The notes below the pieces were generated by a model. It was not told the origin of the DNA and did not search any database. It worked only from the letters and a program-made list of their open reading frames with translations. Below, in pieces: positions 1 to 8,559 of a stretch of 64,000 bases of DNA. The DNA lies in the NCBI GenBank assembly GCA_964538625.1, contig CAZIGH010000023.1, forward strand, positions 1 through 64,000, in the 5' to 3' direction. Every line of letters starts with the position of its first letter. Position 1 is the stretch's first letter. Position numbers and translations under genes: made by a program. Source of the stretch: JAEUHM01 sp964538625. Lineage in GTDB: Bacteria > Verrucomicrobiota > Verrucomicrobiia > Verrucomicrobiales > Verrucomicrobiaceae.

Positions 1-38
1 TGCGCCCGCCTTGCCACTGCGGGCTTTCACTGCGTCTC

Positions 39-67
39 GCTACGACTTTCATGAAGAAGTCAGGCTA
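39..67. repeat. Copy 1 of a dispersed short element
   Basis: This stretch contains a core reading GACTTTCATGAAGAAGTC followed by AGGCTA. The core is partly palindromic, with GACTT facing AAGTC. Almost the same sequence occurs at 40083-40114, in a non-coding gap between two unrelated genes. The stop codon of the leftward gene at 65-469 lies inside this copy. It may be a short dispersed intergenic element or a terminator-like hairpin. Only two copies are visible, so its family is unknown. Confidence 0.45.
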
Positions 68-469
68 AGCCTCGGTGAGTTCACTCAGTGTCATCGCAAG
101 CTGCTTGCGCGCTGTCGCTGCATCCGGCGACACTTCCGCAGTGAGCAGGGAAAGGGCGTCCTGAAGTTGAATGACAGCCTCACAGATGAGACCACGAGCC
201 GCCAGCAGCAGGGCCAGATTGTGCTTCACTGGAACGGCGAGCTCCCAGCGAGACGGTGGAGTAAACGGCGGCAGCTCCCCCAGCACTTTTTGATAAAGTC
301 CCATGGCCCTCTCGGGCATACCCAGCCGCTCCGAAGTGAAAGCCGCCCGGGCCAGTGCTTCCACTCTTGCTACGCCGACAGCTCCTTCCTGAACCGGCTC
401 GGTAGCGAGCGCGGTAGGGCTTCCTGCCTTGGGGTGTTGGGCGAATGGGGTGGTGCGGATCCGATACAT
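65..469 (-). CDS. Small TPR-like hypothetical protein
   Basis: The product is a 134-residue protein that I cannot name. It has no signal peptide. The central part (about residues 35-125) reads as paired amphipathic helices of tetratricopeptide type, with segments such as ERLGMPERAMGLYQKVLGEL and HNLALLLAARGLICEAVIQL. That suggests a helical protein-interaction scaffold. It lies 82 bp downstream of the ankyrin lipoprotein gene on the same strand and may be its last operon partner. The ATG start is preceded by an A-rich stretch rather than a clear ribosome binding site. Function is not inferable beyond the helical repeat. Confidence 0.55.
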   Translation of the reverse strand: MYRIRTTPFAQHPKAGSPTALATEPVQEGAVGVARVEALARAAFTSERLGMPERAMGLYQKVLGELPPFTPPSRWELAVPVKHNLALLLAARGLICEAVIQLQDALSLLTAEVSPDAATARKQLAMTLSELTEA

Positions 470-551
470 TTTTTTGAAAGTTTACCCGTAGCACCGCACG
501 ATTGCAAAAACTTTTCCTTTACACCCCATCGGTCGATTGCCGAATCAGGGC

Positions 552-1985
552 TTACCTATCCGCCGCTTTAGACGTCAGCACACCCTGGGGACCGATTTGA
601 CGGAAATGGCCCCCATTCTCCACTCCCACACTCGCCGGGCTGATGCTGACCACCTGCCAGGGGGGTTGAAGAGCGCCGTTGAGGTGTACTTTGTCACCCA
701 CTCTTGCCTCAAAGCTGCCACTGCGACCTTGCATCTCCAGCAGCGCACGTGTCTCGCCCGCTCGAATGGGAACCGCCGTGAGGCCGATGCGTCGCAGACC
801 GGTGGTCGCATGGCGCAGTTCGACGTGGGGATACATCCAGGGTGGCAGCACGGCTTCCTGACTGTTTGCAGGGGCGCGATTCACTGCCAGCAGTCTCCAA
901 CCAGTACCCGCCACCTCGCTGCCGGGCGCCAACTCTGTGGTGCCACCGCTGCCCAGCAGCAAAACGGAGACCTTCTCCTCACCGATGGCGCTGATCATGA
1001 GTGGTGCCATGGCTTCTCTCACGGAGCGCAGTCTGAGCCGCGCGAGGACATCCTGGCCGGCATCTGCGGGGCCGAGCGACTTGGCCATATCTGCCAGGGG
1101 TTTGACCGCGTTGTCCGAGGTCTCAGCGGGGCGCGAATCGGCTGCCGCGCCCATCTGCACCTCTCGCAGCGCACTCGCCTGCTGGCCGTCCTCCACCAGG
1201 CCGAGGTCCCGCTCATCCAGCGTCACGGGAGTCGCTAGCAGTGAGGCGCAGCGTTCCGCACCCGCCGAGGCAGCGAAGGCGTAGGCGCAACGGCCCTCCG
1301 CGTCCTGGGCGAAGCGGTTGGCTCCGTTGGCCAGCAGGTAGTCAACCATGCGGTCCTGGTTTTGCTGGGCTGCGAGCATGAGAGCAGTGAGGCCATCCGG
1401 GGAGCGGCTTGCAAAGGGATCCGCACCCTGCTTCAGAAGGTAGTCCACCACGGCTGTGCGCCCGGAAGCAGCAGCTTCCAGAAACGCCTCATCCAGCTGA
1501 CTGCGGCAGTGTCTCAGCAGCATCTGGCACAGTTCCAGGTGGCCTAGGCGTGCGCTCAACACGAGCAGGGGATCCCGACTCTCCGGCTGAAGACCGGCTT
1601 TCATCAGCATCTCGACCACGCCGGAGCTGCCGCCTTCCACTGCGGCATGGAGCACCCCCGTTCCGTCCGTGGTGCGCTGCTGCACGTTGCAGCCCTGGGC
1701 CATCAGCCACTCCACTACCTCCAGCTTGCCCGCTCCGGCCGCGTGAAAAAGCGCGGTTTCTCCCCGGCGGTTCTGAATGTCAGGCTTCACGCCCGCCTTG
1801 AGGAAGAGGGCTAGCGCTTTCACGTCCCCTTCTCGGGCAGCACGATGATATTCCGCCACATTCAGCGCATAGCCAGCCCCAGCCAGCTCGGCAAGCGAGG
1901 TAGCCTGCCTGTCTCCACAGGCCGAGAGCAGCAACGCCATCATCAAGGCGAGGCAACCACGCGCTCTGGCCAACACGAACGGCAT
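552..1985 (-). CDS. Ankyrin-repeat lipoprotein
   Basis: This is a predicted envelope lipoprotein with ankyrin repeats. From the chosen ATG at 1985 the protein has an N-terminal hydrophobic segment ending in a lipobox (LLLSAC), so it should be lipidated and exported. About residues 40-250 contain at least five ankyrin-type repeats, with signatures such as GETALFHAAGAGKLEVVEWL and GLTALMLAAQQNQDRMVDYL. The C-terminal 220 residues are not recognised. The longer upstream start would overlap galU. The chosen ATG lies one base after the galU stop codon and has a GGGAGG ribosome binding site, which argues for translational coupling. The likely role is protein-protein interaction at the envelope; the partner is unknown. 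Confidence 0.8.
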   Translation of the reverse strand: MPFVLARARGCLALMMALLLSACGDRQATSLAELAGAGYALNVAEYHRAAREGDVKALALFLKAGVKPDIQNRRGETALFHAAGAGKLEVVEWLMAQGCNVQQRTTDGTGVLHAAVEGGSSGVVEMLMKAGLQPESRDPLLVLSARLGHLELCQMLLRHCRSQLDEAFLEAAASGRTAVVDYLLKQGADPFASRSPDGLTALMLAAQQNQDRMVDYLLANGANRFAQDAEGRCAYAFAASAGAERCASLLATPVTLDERDLGLVEDGQQASALREVQMGAAADSRPAETSDNAVKPLADMAKSLGPADAGQDVLARLRLRSVREAMAPLMISAIGEEKVSVLLLGSGGTTELAPGSEVAGTGWRLLAVNRAPANSQEAVLPPWMYPHVELRHATTGLRRIGLTAVPIRAGETRALLEMQGRSGSFEARVGDKVHLNGALQPPWQVVSISPASVGVENGGHFRQIGPQGVLTSKAADR

Positions 1986-1986
1986 C

Positions 1987-2880
1987 TCAAGCCTCCCTTT
2001 TAAGTGAACTGAGCCACGCACTCAGCTCCTGGCCGATGTCCTCCCGAGCCAGTCCAAACTCCACGTTGGCCCTTATGAAATCCAGTTTGTTGCCCACGTC
2101 GTGCCGCTTCCCCTGGAATCTGACTCCATGCAACGGTTCACTTTTCATCAGTGCAGCCATGGCATCCGTGAGCTGAATCTCGCCACCCTTGCCCGGCGAA
2201 GCGCGGTCCAGAAACTCAAAAATCGCTGGCGAAAGCACGTAGCGCGCACTGACCGCTAGGCGTGAGGGAGCCTCTTCGGGCTTGGGTTTTTCCACGAAGC
2301 GGTCTGCCAAGATGACGCCGGGAGCCACTTCACTGCCGCCCATGATGCCGTAGCGGCTGACCTTCTCCACCGGCACTTCCTGAAGCGCCACAGCGGAGCC
2401 GCCACGCTCTTCCACCACATCTGCCAACTGGCGCGTTAGCGGTCGTGCGGGGTCCGTGGTGGTCACTACGGTATCCCCCAGCAGAATGGCAAAGGGCTCA
2501 TTCCCCACAAAGGTGCGTGCATAGCGCACCGCATCACCTAGCCCTCCCATCCTAGGCTGCCAGACAAAATGCAGCCGTGCCAGGGACTGAAGCTCGCGAA
2601 GGGCCTGGAGTTCGGCAGTGCGCCCCTTGGCCTCCAGTTCACTCTCAAGTTCAACAACCGGGTGAAAATGCTCCTCGATGGCCCGCTTGCTGCGGCTGAT
2701 GACCATGAGGATGTCTGTGATGCCGGAGGACACGGCCTCCTCCACGACGTACTGGATGACCGGCTTGTCCACCAGCGGTAGCATTTCCTTGGGCACGGCT
2801 TTGGAGATGGGCAGAAAGCGGGTTCCGAATCCAGCGGCGGGGATGACCGCCTTGCGCACTTTGTATTGAGCCATGCCCAT
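1987..2880 (-). CDS. galU: UTP-glucose-1-phosphate uridylyltransferase
   Basis: The enzyme makes UDP-glucose from UTP and glucose-1-phosphate, the precursor of LPS, glycans and trehalose. The nucleotidyltransferase signature AAGFGTRFLP lies near residue 15, followed by KAVPKEMLPLVDKPVIQY, a late GEIQLTDA motif and GKRHDVGNKLDF. The length of about 297 residues fits bacterial GalU. The frame also allows a TTG start at 2907, but the ATG at 2880 or the one six bases later gives the normal N-terminus. It lies directly upstream of the ankyrin lipoprotein gene (one-base gap) and 45 bp after a secreted-protein gene, so it is probably part of a leftward operon. Confidence 0.93.
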   Translation of the reverse strand: MGMAQYKVRKAVIPAAGFGTRFLPISKAVPKEMLPLVDKPVIQYVVEEAVSSGITDILMVISRSKRAIEEHFHPVVELESELEAKGRTAELQALRELQSLARLHFVWQPRMGGLGDAVRYARTFVGNEPFAILLGDTVVTTTDPARPLTRQLADVVEERGGSAVALQEVPVEKVSRYGIMGGSEVAPGVILADRFVEKPKPEEAPSRLAVSARYVLSPAIFEFLDRASPGKGGEIQLTDAMAALMKSEPLHGVRFQGKRHDVGNKLDFIRANVEFGLAREDIGQELSAWLSSLKREA

Positions 2881-2925
2881 CACTCGCCAGCGCTCTGGCG
2901 CGTTCAAGACGATTTTCCAAGTCGC

Positions 2926-3753
2926 TCACGGACGGAGCGCATAGCCCTGGCCTGGCGACTTGAGAAAGGCGATGACCTGCTCCACGCCATTCTCAATGGT
3001 GCGTTTGGGAATGACGGGATTCCCTGCCGTGACGATGTCCAGTCGGTTAGCCTTGCCGGTGAGGACCGTGTCCAGCACGAGCGAACCGGTGACGGGCGCT
3101 GCGGTGTGGGTCAGGTAGGTGTAGGTGGAGCTGACCCGGTAGCGAAACTCCTGCGCCACGTTGAGCCCGCGGAGAGTGATCGTGCGCGGCACCGGTGCGA
3201 TGAATCCTTCACTGAACAAAAAGGGCGTGGCCTTGCCTGACCACTCACTCATTCTACCGAGCAGTCCCCACGTTTCTACACCCGCCACATTGTCGCGATC
3301 CAGCCCCGCACTTCCGGGCGCGCTTTCGTGCACAAACTCGTCTCCCGCAGTGGACAGCCACTGCTCCGTTCCCGCTTGTGGCAGCGGCAGCCTCGTGTAA
3401 GCGAAGGTATTGGCAGGTGCCTGCTCGATCCAGTAGTACTTCTTCACCAGATACGGCACAAAGGACACTAGGTAGGCTGGGTTGTAGGCCACCACGGCCG
3501 TCTTGCCGTTCGTGATGTCGTAAATGACGTAGCGTCTCCCAGTGGTGGAGAAGGAGTGGATTCGGGCACCGCGCTTTGCTGAACCCACTTCTTCCAGGTC
3601 TGCCCGCAGCTCGGTGAACCGCGTGGTTTCCGTCTGCCGAAAAACGGCGATGTTTCCAGTGGTTTGGGCATTCAGATCCGCAGTGAGGATTGCAAGCGCC
3701 GCTGCAAAAAGGGCCGTTGTTTTCATGATGGATGAGAGGCGGTTCACGGTCAT
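2926..3753 (-). CDS. Secreted protein of unknown function
   Basis: The product is a 275-residue exported protein that I do not recognise. A signal peptide starting at the internal MKTTALFAAALAILTADLNA (ATG at 3726) is the only hydrophobic segment. The first ATG overlaps the stop codon of the upstream gene as ATGA, so translational coupling favours the longer start. Either start is possible. The mature part is rich in beta-type sequence. It may be related to the upstream gene, since both are secreted, similar in size and both contain runs with YYW or YYY, but I cannot show homology by eye. Confidence 0.7.
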   Translation of the reverse strand: MTVNRLSSIMKTTALFAAALAILTADLNAQTTGNIAVFRQTETTRFTELRADLEEVGSAKRGARIHSFSTTGRRYVIYDITNGKTAVVAYNPAYLVSFVPYLVKKYYWIEQAPANTFAYTRLPLPQAGTEQWLSTAGDEFVHESAPGSAGLDRDNVAGVETWGLLGRMSEWSGKATPFLFSEGFIAPVPRTITLRGLNVAQEFRYRVSSTYTYLTHTAAPVTGSLVLDTVLTGKANRLDIVTAGNPVIPKRTIENGVEQVIAFLKSPGQGYALRP

Positions 3754-4727
3754 TGCGGTGTCACGTCCACATACCCCAGTGCACGCAGATTGTACACCAC
3801 AGCGAGCAGTCCCTGCTGAATGGTGCCGTCGCGCACCTGGGCATACACATCATCGGCGGTGCCAGGCAGGTTGTCTGGTCCGTTGCCCGTCCTTACCAGC
3901 GCCACGGGGTTCGCCTCCACAGTGAGTTTCGTATTCAGCGTCGCCTTTTGAGTGCCCGAGTCGTTGGTGAAGTTCACCGAGCGCAGGAATGGCGGAGTCG
4001 GTGTCTCGCCGGTGCGGTCCCAGTCATAGTTTGTACTTGTCTGCCACGGTCCACTCATGGATGAAGGGATGCCATTCATGACCAGCGGCACCGCTCCCTT
4101 CGGCACCGGAAAGCGATACGTCTGCGAGGCCATTCCTTGCAGGGCTTGCACATCATACGTGTTCTCTACCAGACCCGGCTCGTTGGTCACGATCTTCCGG
4201 CTGTCCGTGATGCCCACGCCCGCTTTGGAAAAGGTGGCTGGATACGGAGAAGTGGCTCCCCCTATGCCGTCGTAGGCCCACATGACGGAAAGGTTCTCGT
4301 AAGCCAGCGGGTCGGCAGGAGTGAGGCCTGCACCCTCGTTGAGAACGAACTTGTAGGGCTTCTCCTGGTCAGCACTCACTCCCGTGCTCGAACTCAACCG
4401 GTAATACCCAGTGACCACCTCATACGCCCGCAACTCGCCCGCAGTGCTGAACGGCCTCGTGTAATAATAAACCTGTGCCATCTTTCCCCTCCAGACGCCG
4501 TCACTGTCCTTCTCCACTTCGCGGTCCAGGATCAGGTAGGACTTCACAGACACCACCCGCGTCACGGGTGCCACACCGGTGAGGTTGGTGATCGGGGCCG
4601 TGGCCGCTCTGGCCTCATGCGACACTGAGGTTCCAGACCTCACCACCGAGTAAACCAGGATCTCCGAAGCGAGCGCCGGTGCCGCGTGCCACAGCGTCAG
4701 CAGGGTGAATAGTATGAGGCGATACAT
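3750..4727 (-). CDS. Secreted protein of unknown function
   Basis: The product is a 325-residue protein with a clear signal peptide (MYRLILFTLLTLWHAAPALA) and no later membrane segment, so it is exported. No catalytic motif or known domain is visible. The sequence TGNGPDNLPGTADDVYAQ near the C-terminus resembles a calcium-binding or surface-repeat style loop. It overlaps the next gene by four bases (ATGA), so the two are likely co-translated and may act together. It is the first gene of the leftward run and faces the divergent HEAT-repeat lipoprotein gene across a 151-bp gap that probably holds both promoters. Confidence 0.7.
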   Translation of the reverse strand: MYRLILFTLLTLWHAAPALASEILVYSVVRSGTSVSHEARAATAPITNLTGVAPVTRVVSVKSYLILDREVEKDSDGVWRGKMAQVYYYTRPFSTAGELRAYEVVTGYYRLSSSTGVSADQEKPYKFVLNEGAGLTPADPLAYENLSVMWAYDGIGGATSPYPATFSKAGVGITDSRKIVTNEPGLVENTYDVQALQGMASQTYRFPVPKGAVPLVMNGIPSSMSGPWQTSTNYDWDRTGETPTPPFLRSVNFTNDSGTQKATLNTKLTVEANPVALVRTGNGPDNLPGTADDVYAQVRDGTIQQGLLAVVYNLRALGYVDVTPQ

Positions 4728-4878
4728 GAGTCAGGAGCTAAGCAGGGTCATGCAATAGACATCCCGGTCCCGGCTGATGCTCAATCATGACCTTCCGGAC
4801 ATACCACGACCAGCCCGGTGAGCCAAGCATCCATTTTCCAGCGTTTGCATCCGCCCGGCCCTCCTCTACCCTGACAGC

Positions 4879-5769
4879 GTGCCACGGTTCTCCCCCATTG
4901 TCCTCCTCCTGCCACTCACCGCCGGGCTGGTCGGCTGCGGGGAGGATGAAAAAGCAGCGCCTCCGCCCGCAGCACCCAAGCCGGCCACCGCGCTCAAGCC
5001 CAGCTCCCAAATCGCCAGCTTTCAGCGCAGTCCCGCCTCCTCCGCAGACCCGTCTCAGCCCGTCTCTCCTGCCTCCCCGCTGCCGACTGGGGATGACGAA
5101 GCGGATGCCGCGCTGATGCTCCTTCTGCAAAAGGCCGCCCCCACCCTGAGCGCGGACGAGGCGCTGGCGCTCATCGACCAAGCTCGGGCTTTCCCCAGCG
5201 AGAAACTCTGTGATTTCGCGCTTGTCATGCTACGGCATCCCGACGCCCAGGTGCGGACTCAAGCCCTCACTCTCGTGGAGGGTCACGATGCGGCCCGCAT
5301 CCTCGAAGTGGTGCGTGCCTCCCTGGCTGACACAGACCCAGCCGTGCGCCTGCAAGGTGTGGAAGTCCTCAAGCACCTCCGCCGCGAAGACGCAGAGCCG
5401 ATCTTCCTCTCAGCCATGAGTGACGAGGATGCCAGCGTGCGAATGCTCGCCTTCACCAGCGGGCTGGAGGTGTCTGAGACCTTCCGCTCTCAGCTTCTGG
5501 CCACGGCCACAAGTTCAGACCGCGAAGACGTGGCTGCGTCCGCACTCACCTTTTTGGAAGCGAACCTGACCAAGCAGCACCTCCCGCAGTTCATGGCAGC
5601 CCTGGATCATCCCGCCGCCGCCGTGCGTGCCATCGCCTTCGAGCGGCTGTTCTTGACACTGGACATGAAGTTCCACTCCACCGCTGAAGCCCGCGCATGG
5701 TGGGAGAAGAACCAGCATCGTTTCGATGACGACCTCGTCATGCTTGAGCTGTCTCCTGCCCCCAGGTGA
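4879..5769 (+). CDS. HEAT-repeat lipoprotein
   Basis: This is a predicted lipoprotein of 296 residues. The N-terminal segment ends in the lipobox LVGC and is followed by a low-complexity Pro/Ala/Ser linker (about residues 25-75). The rest contains HEAT-type helical repeats, with segments such as HPDAQVRTQALTLVEGH, DPAVRLQGVEVLKHL and DASVRMLAFTSGLEV. Such proteins usually act as binding scaffolds; no partner can be deduced. Translation appears to start at a GTG, with no obvious ribosome binding site. The stop codon directly abuts the stop codon of the convergent trmO gene. Confidence 0.75.
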   Translation: MPRFSPIVLLLPLTAGLVGCGEDEKAAPPPAAPKPATALKPSSQIASFQRSPASSADPSQPVSPASPLPTGDDEADAALMLLLQKAAPTLSADEALALIDQARAFPSEKLCDFALVMLRHPDAQVRTQALTLVEGHDAARILEVVRASLADTDPAVRLQGVEVLKHLRREDAEPIFLSAMSDEDASVRMLAFTSGLEVSETFRSQLLATATSSDREDVAASALTFLEANLTKQHLPQFMAALDHPAAAVRAIAFERLFLTLDMKFHSTAEARAWWEKNQHRFDDDLVMLELSPAPR

Positions 5770-6453
5770 TTACCGGCTCGCCGGAAAGCAATGCGTCACC
5801 CGAGCCACGCCCTCTCCCACTTCCCACTTGATCTCATAGCCCGCCATGGACGCCGCGTAAACCCGCCCCAGCTGGTCGTGGTAGGACGGCTGAGGGTTCA
5901 GCGCCACAGACTCCTCAATAATACGCCGCGCCACTTCATCCTCCGGTGGCACACCATGCCACTCCACCTTCATCCTGCCAGGAGCACTGCCCGCATAGCC
6001 GCCTGCCGCGCCACTCACCGCGTCCGCATACGGCACGTAGGGTTTGATGTCCAGCACCGGCGTTCCATCCACCCAGTCGATACCCCTCACACGCAGCCGC
6101 ACTCCAGATGAATCAGCAACCACGCCCTCCAGCTCCACCACGGAGAGGCCTATGCGGTTCGGGCGAAACGGCGTGCGTGAGGCGAACACCCCCACCCTTT
6201 CATTTCCTCCCAGCCGCGGCGGCCTGGCCGTCAGCGCCGCATGATCCTGCGGCACCAGATGGAACAGCGTAACAAGCCACACGTGAGAAAACTGCTCCAG
6301 CCCACGCACCGCCTCTGCCTTGGCAAACTCCGGATGCAGCACCACCTCTCCCCACGCAGCCCGCACTAGCCCCGACTGGCGCGGCACGCCAAACTTCTCC
6401 GCATAGCAAGTGCGCAGCACACCCACCGGTTTCATGACCACTTCTTCCATCAC
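5770..6453 (-). CDS. tsaA: tRNA m6t6A37 methyltransferase TrmO
   Basis: The enzyme methylates N6-threonylcarbamoyladenosine at position 37 of threonine tRNA, using S-adenosylmethionine. The sequence matches the TrmO/YaeB/VirR family: KFGVPRQSGLV near residue 20, LEQFSHVWLVTLFH, then the strongly conserved SRTPFRPNRIGLS and the DIKPYVPYAD segment. Its 227 residues match the usual family length. The start overlaps the stop codon of the upstream glycosyltransferase gene by four bases, so the pair is probably translationally coupled despite unrelated roles. Older annotations call this family tRNA-Thr methyltransferase TsaA. Confidence 0.92.
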   Translation of the reverse strand: MMEEVVMKPVGVLRTCYAEKFGVPRQSGLVRAAWGEVVLHPEFAKAEAVRGLEQFSHVWLVTLFHLVPQDHAALTARPPRLGGNERVGVFASRTPFRPNRIGLSVVELEGVVADSSGVRLRVRGIDWVDGTPVLDIKPYVPYADAVSGAAGGYAGSAPGRMKVEWHGVPPEDEVARRIIEESVALNPQPSYHDQLGRVYAASMAGYEIKWEVGEGVARVTHCFPASR

Positions 6454-8453
6454 AAGCCCGAACCGGTGAAACGATAAATCGAATACGTGAACATAGCCTC
6501 CGTTGCCTTGAACTGTTTGAAAAACTGAAACCCTCCTCCCTGAGTCACTCGCTCATAAAGCTCAGGGTTTCTCACCTTCGTCTCCCGGTCCCCGCAGAAA
6601 TAGACAAACAGTGACTGGTTCCCCGCCATGGCCCGCTGCACCAGCGCCTCCAGCTGCTCAGGAGTCTCCAGCACCTCCACCGCAGGGTCGTAGCTCCTCG
6701 CCTGCCGGTCGCTCACTCCAAACACCCCCGTCAGTGCATCTGGGCGAAACGTGCGGATGGCCTCCACCGTCTGCCTTATCTGCTGCCGGTCATGGCGCAT
6801 AAAGACCTCTCTAGGCACCTCCGTGGCGTAGCCATACAGCCCCACCACGATGATGGATAGTAACGCCGGCAGCACCTGCAACCTCATCACCGCCAGACCC
6901 ACCGAGAGGCACAGGGGCACCAGAAGATACAAGTAATACCACGAGAGATTCGGATGATGCTGCACACTCGCGTGCCAAAAGCTCAGCCCACCAGCCAGCG
7001 TCACCCCCACGATGGCGAACCGCGTGGCTGCCGACTCGAAGAGCGCCGTCACCACCCCCAGAAGTGCCAGTGTCCCCAGGAACCAGCCCAGCGGCCCATA
7101 GACAAACGGCTGCGCATGACGCAGCGTCTCCCAGCTCGTGCCCACGTGTTCCGCATTCAACGGGTTTGAGTAGAGCAACCCCGCAGCGATGTGGGAACCC
7201 AGATCACGCACCCAGTCCGCAGATATCGGCAGCCTCACATGGCTGTCATTGACCATGAAACCCAGTGCTTGCGGTACGGACGGTGCCATGAGGAAGAGCA
7301 CCGGTATCGCCGCCAGCAGATTAAAAGCGATCAGTGAAATCAACCTCCTCGGCTGCCTCCTTACCAGCATTTCCACCACCGCCATCCCATTGATGGCCAC
7401 CGCCACATAAATGGAGCCGGCGTAGCTCGTGAGAAACCCAAACTCTCCCAGCGCAAACAACAGCCACCCCCGCAAGGAGTCATCCCGCTGCGCACGGATC
7501 AGCCCCAGCAAAGCCACGCACACGAAGAAGATCATCATCGAGTAACCCCGCGCCTCCACCGCAAACCGGATATGCCACGGATGCAACGCCAGCAGCCACG
7601 CTGCCGTCACTCCCAGCCACGCCAGCCCAAACTCCCAGCCCAGCCACGCGATGACGGCGATGCTCAGTACCCCCGCGATGAAGGATGGCATCCGCAGCCA
7701 GCGCTCGCTGAACTCTCCGCCCTCATGCCCCCACACCGCCTTCCATGCAGACAACGAAAGCCTGGACAGCACCGAGTGCAGCACATGATTGTTCGCATTC
7801 CCGTTCTCCGCCAGCGTGCTCCGCCACTCTACCGGCTGAAACACGGGCCGCCCCAGCTCATCCTTGCCATAGTCGCCATGCGCAAACTTCCGCATCGCAT
7901 ACTCTTCATCATTCCAAAGACTGTGATCCAGCCGCTGCATGCGCATCCAGCCGCCCACCACCATGGCCACGAGCACCAGCAGTACAAAAAACGGCCTGCC
8001 AGAGACTAGCCTCGCAAACCCCGTTTCCCCCTTGTCCTCCGCATCCGCAGAAGGCACGTCATGCACGCTGTCACCCTCTTGCCTGCCCGTCGGTGCCCAC
8101 CATGGCAGCGTGATAGCCAGCAGGAAACTCGCCCCCATGCCGAACGCCGCTGCATACCACCAGCCTATCAGCGCATGCTCCTTCTCACGCAGCACACCAG
8201 GATGCAGCTTGTCACTATTGATCCAGCCCCTAAGCGTCTTGAGTTCCGCCGCATTCGCCACCGTCCCGCTGATAGCAGCCTTGTCGATTCGGTCCTGAAT
8301 CTGTCGGCTCCACGGCGTGGGTCCCTTATACACCTTCCACCCACAGGCCAAAAACACCACCACCAGCATCCAGCGCAGCGTCTTCACACCCAACTCTCGG
8401 CGCTGCCGCTCCACTTCCGATTCGACGTGACGGGACTCTTTGCGATAAAACAT
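6450..8453 (-). CDS. Membrane GT-C glycosyltransferase (GT39/PMT-like)
   Basis: This is a 667-residue polytopic membrane protein with around a dozen hydrophobic segments. It matches the GT-C glycosyltransferase architecture. An acidic motif in the first large external loop (DHSLWNDEEYAMRK, near residue 180) and the later HPWHIRFAVEARGYSM are typical of the dolichyl/undecaprenyl-phosphate-sugar dependent PMT_2 family (ArnT, GT39, GT83). It probably transfers a lipid-linked sugar to an envelope acceptor on the outer face of the inner membrane. The acceptor and sugar are unknown. An N-terminal extension with two membrane segments precedes the catalytic core. It is divergent from metY. Confidence 0.75.
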   Translation of the reverse strand: MFYRKESRHVESEVERQRRELGVKTLRWMLVVVFLACGWKVYKGPTPWSRQIQDRIDKAAISGTVANAAELKTLRGWINSDKLHPGVLREKEHALIGWWYAAAFGMGASFLLAITLPWWAPTGRQEGDSVHDVPSADAEDKGETGFARLVSGRPFFVLLVLVAMVVGGWMRMQRLDHSLWNDEEYAMRKFAHGDYGKDELGRPVFQPVEWRSTLAENGNANNHVLHSVLSRLSLSAWKAVWGHEGGEFSERWLRMPSFIAGVLSIAVIAWLGWEFGLAWLGVTAAWLLALHPWHIRFAVEARGYSMMIFFVCVALLGLIRAQRDDSLRGWLLFALGEFGFLTSYAGSIYVAVAINGMAVVEMLVRRQPRRLISLIAFNLLAAIPVLFLMAPSVPQALGFMVNDSHVRLPISADWVRDLGSHIAAGLLYSNPLNAEHVGTSWETLRHAQPFVYGPLGWFLGTLALLGVVTALFESAATRFAIVGVTLAGGLSFWHASVQHHPNLSWYYLYLLVPLCLSVGLAVMRLQVLPALLSIIVVGLYGYATEVPREVFMRHDRQQIRQTVEAIRTFRPDALTGVFGVSDRQARSYDPAVEVLETPEQLEALVQRAMAGNQSLFVYFCGDRETKVRNPELYERVTQGGGFQFFKQFKATEAMFTYSIYRFTGSGL

Positions 8454-8559
8454 AAATCCGGGAGATGGCAGGTTGACGAAGGCGCGGGCGACTGGTTAGC
8501 GTTTCTACCAGCCGCTTCACTGCGTCAACCCTATCTCCAACCTCACACAACTTCCAACC

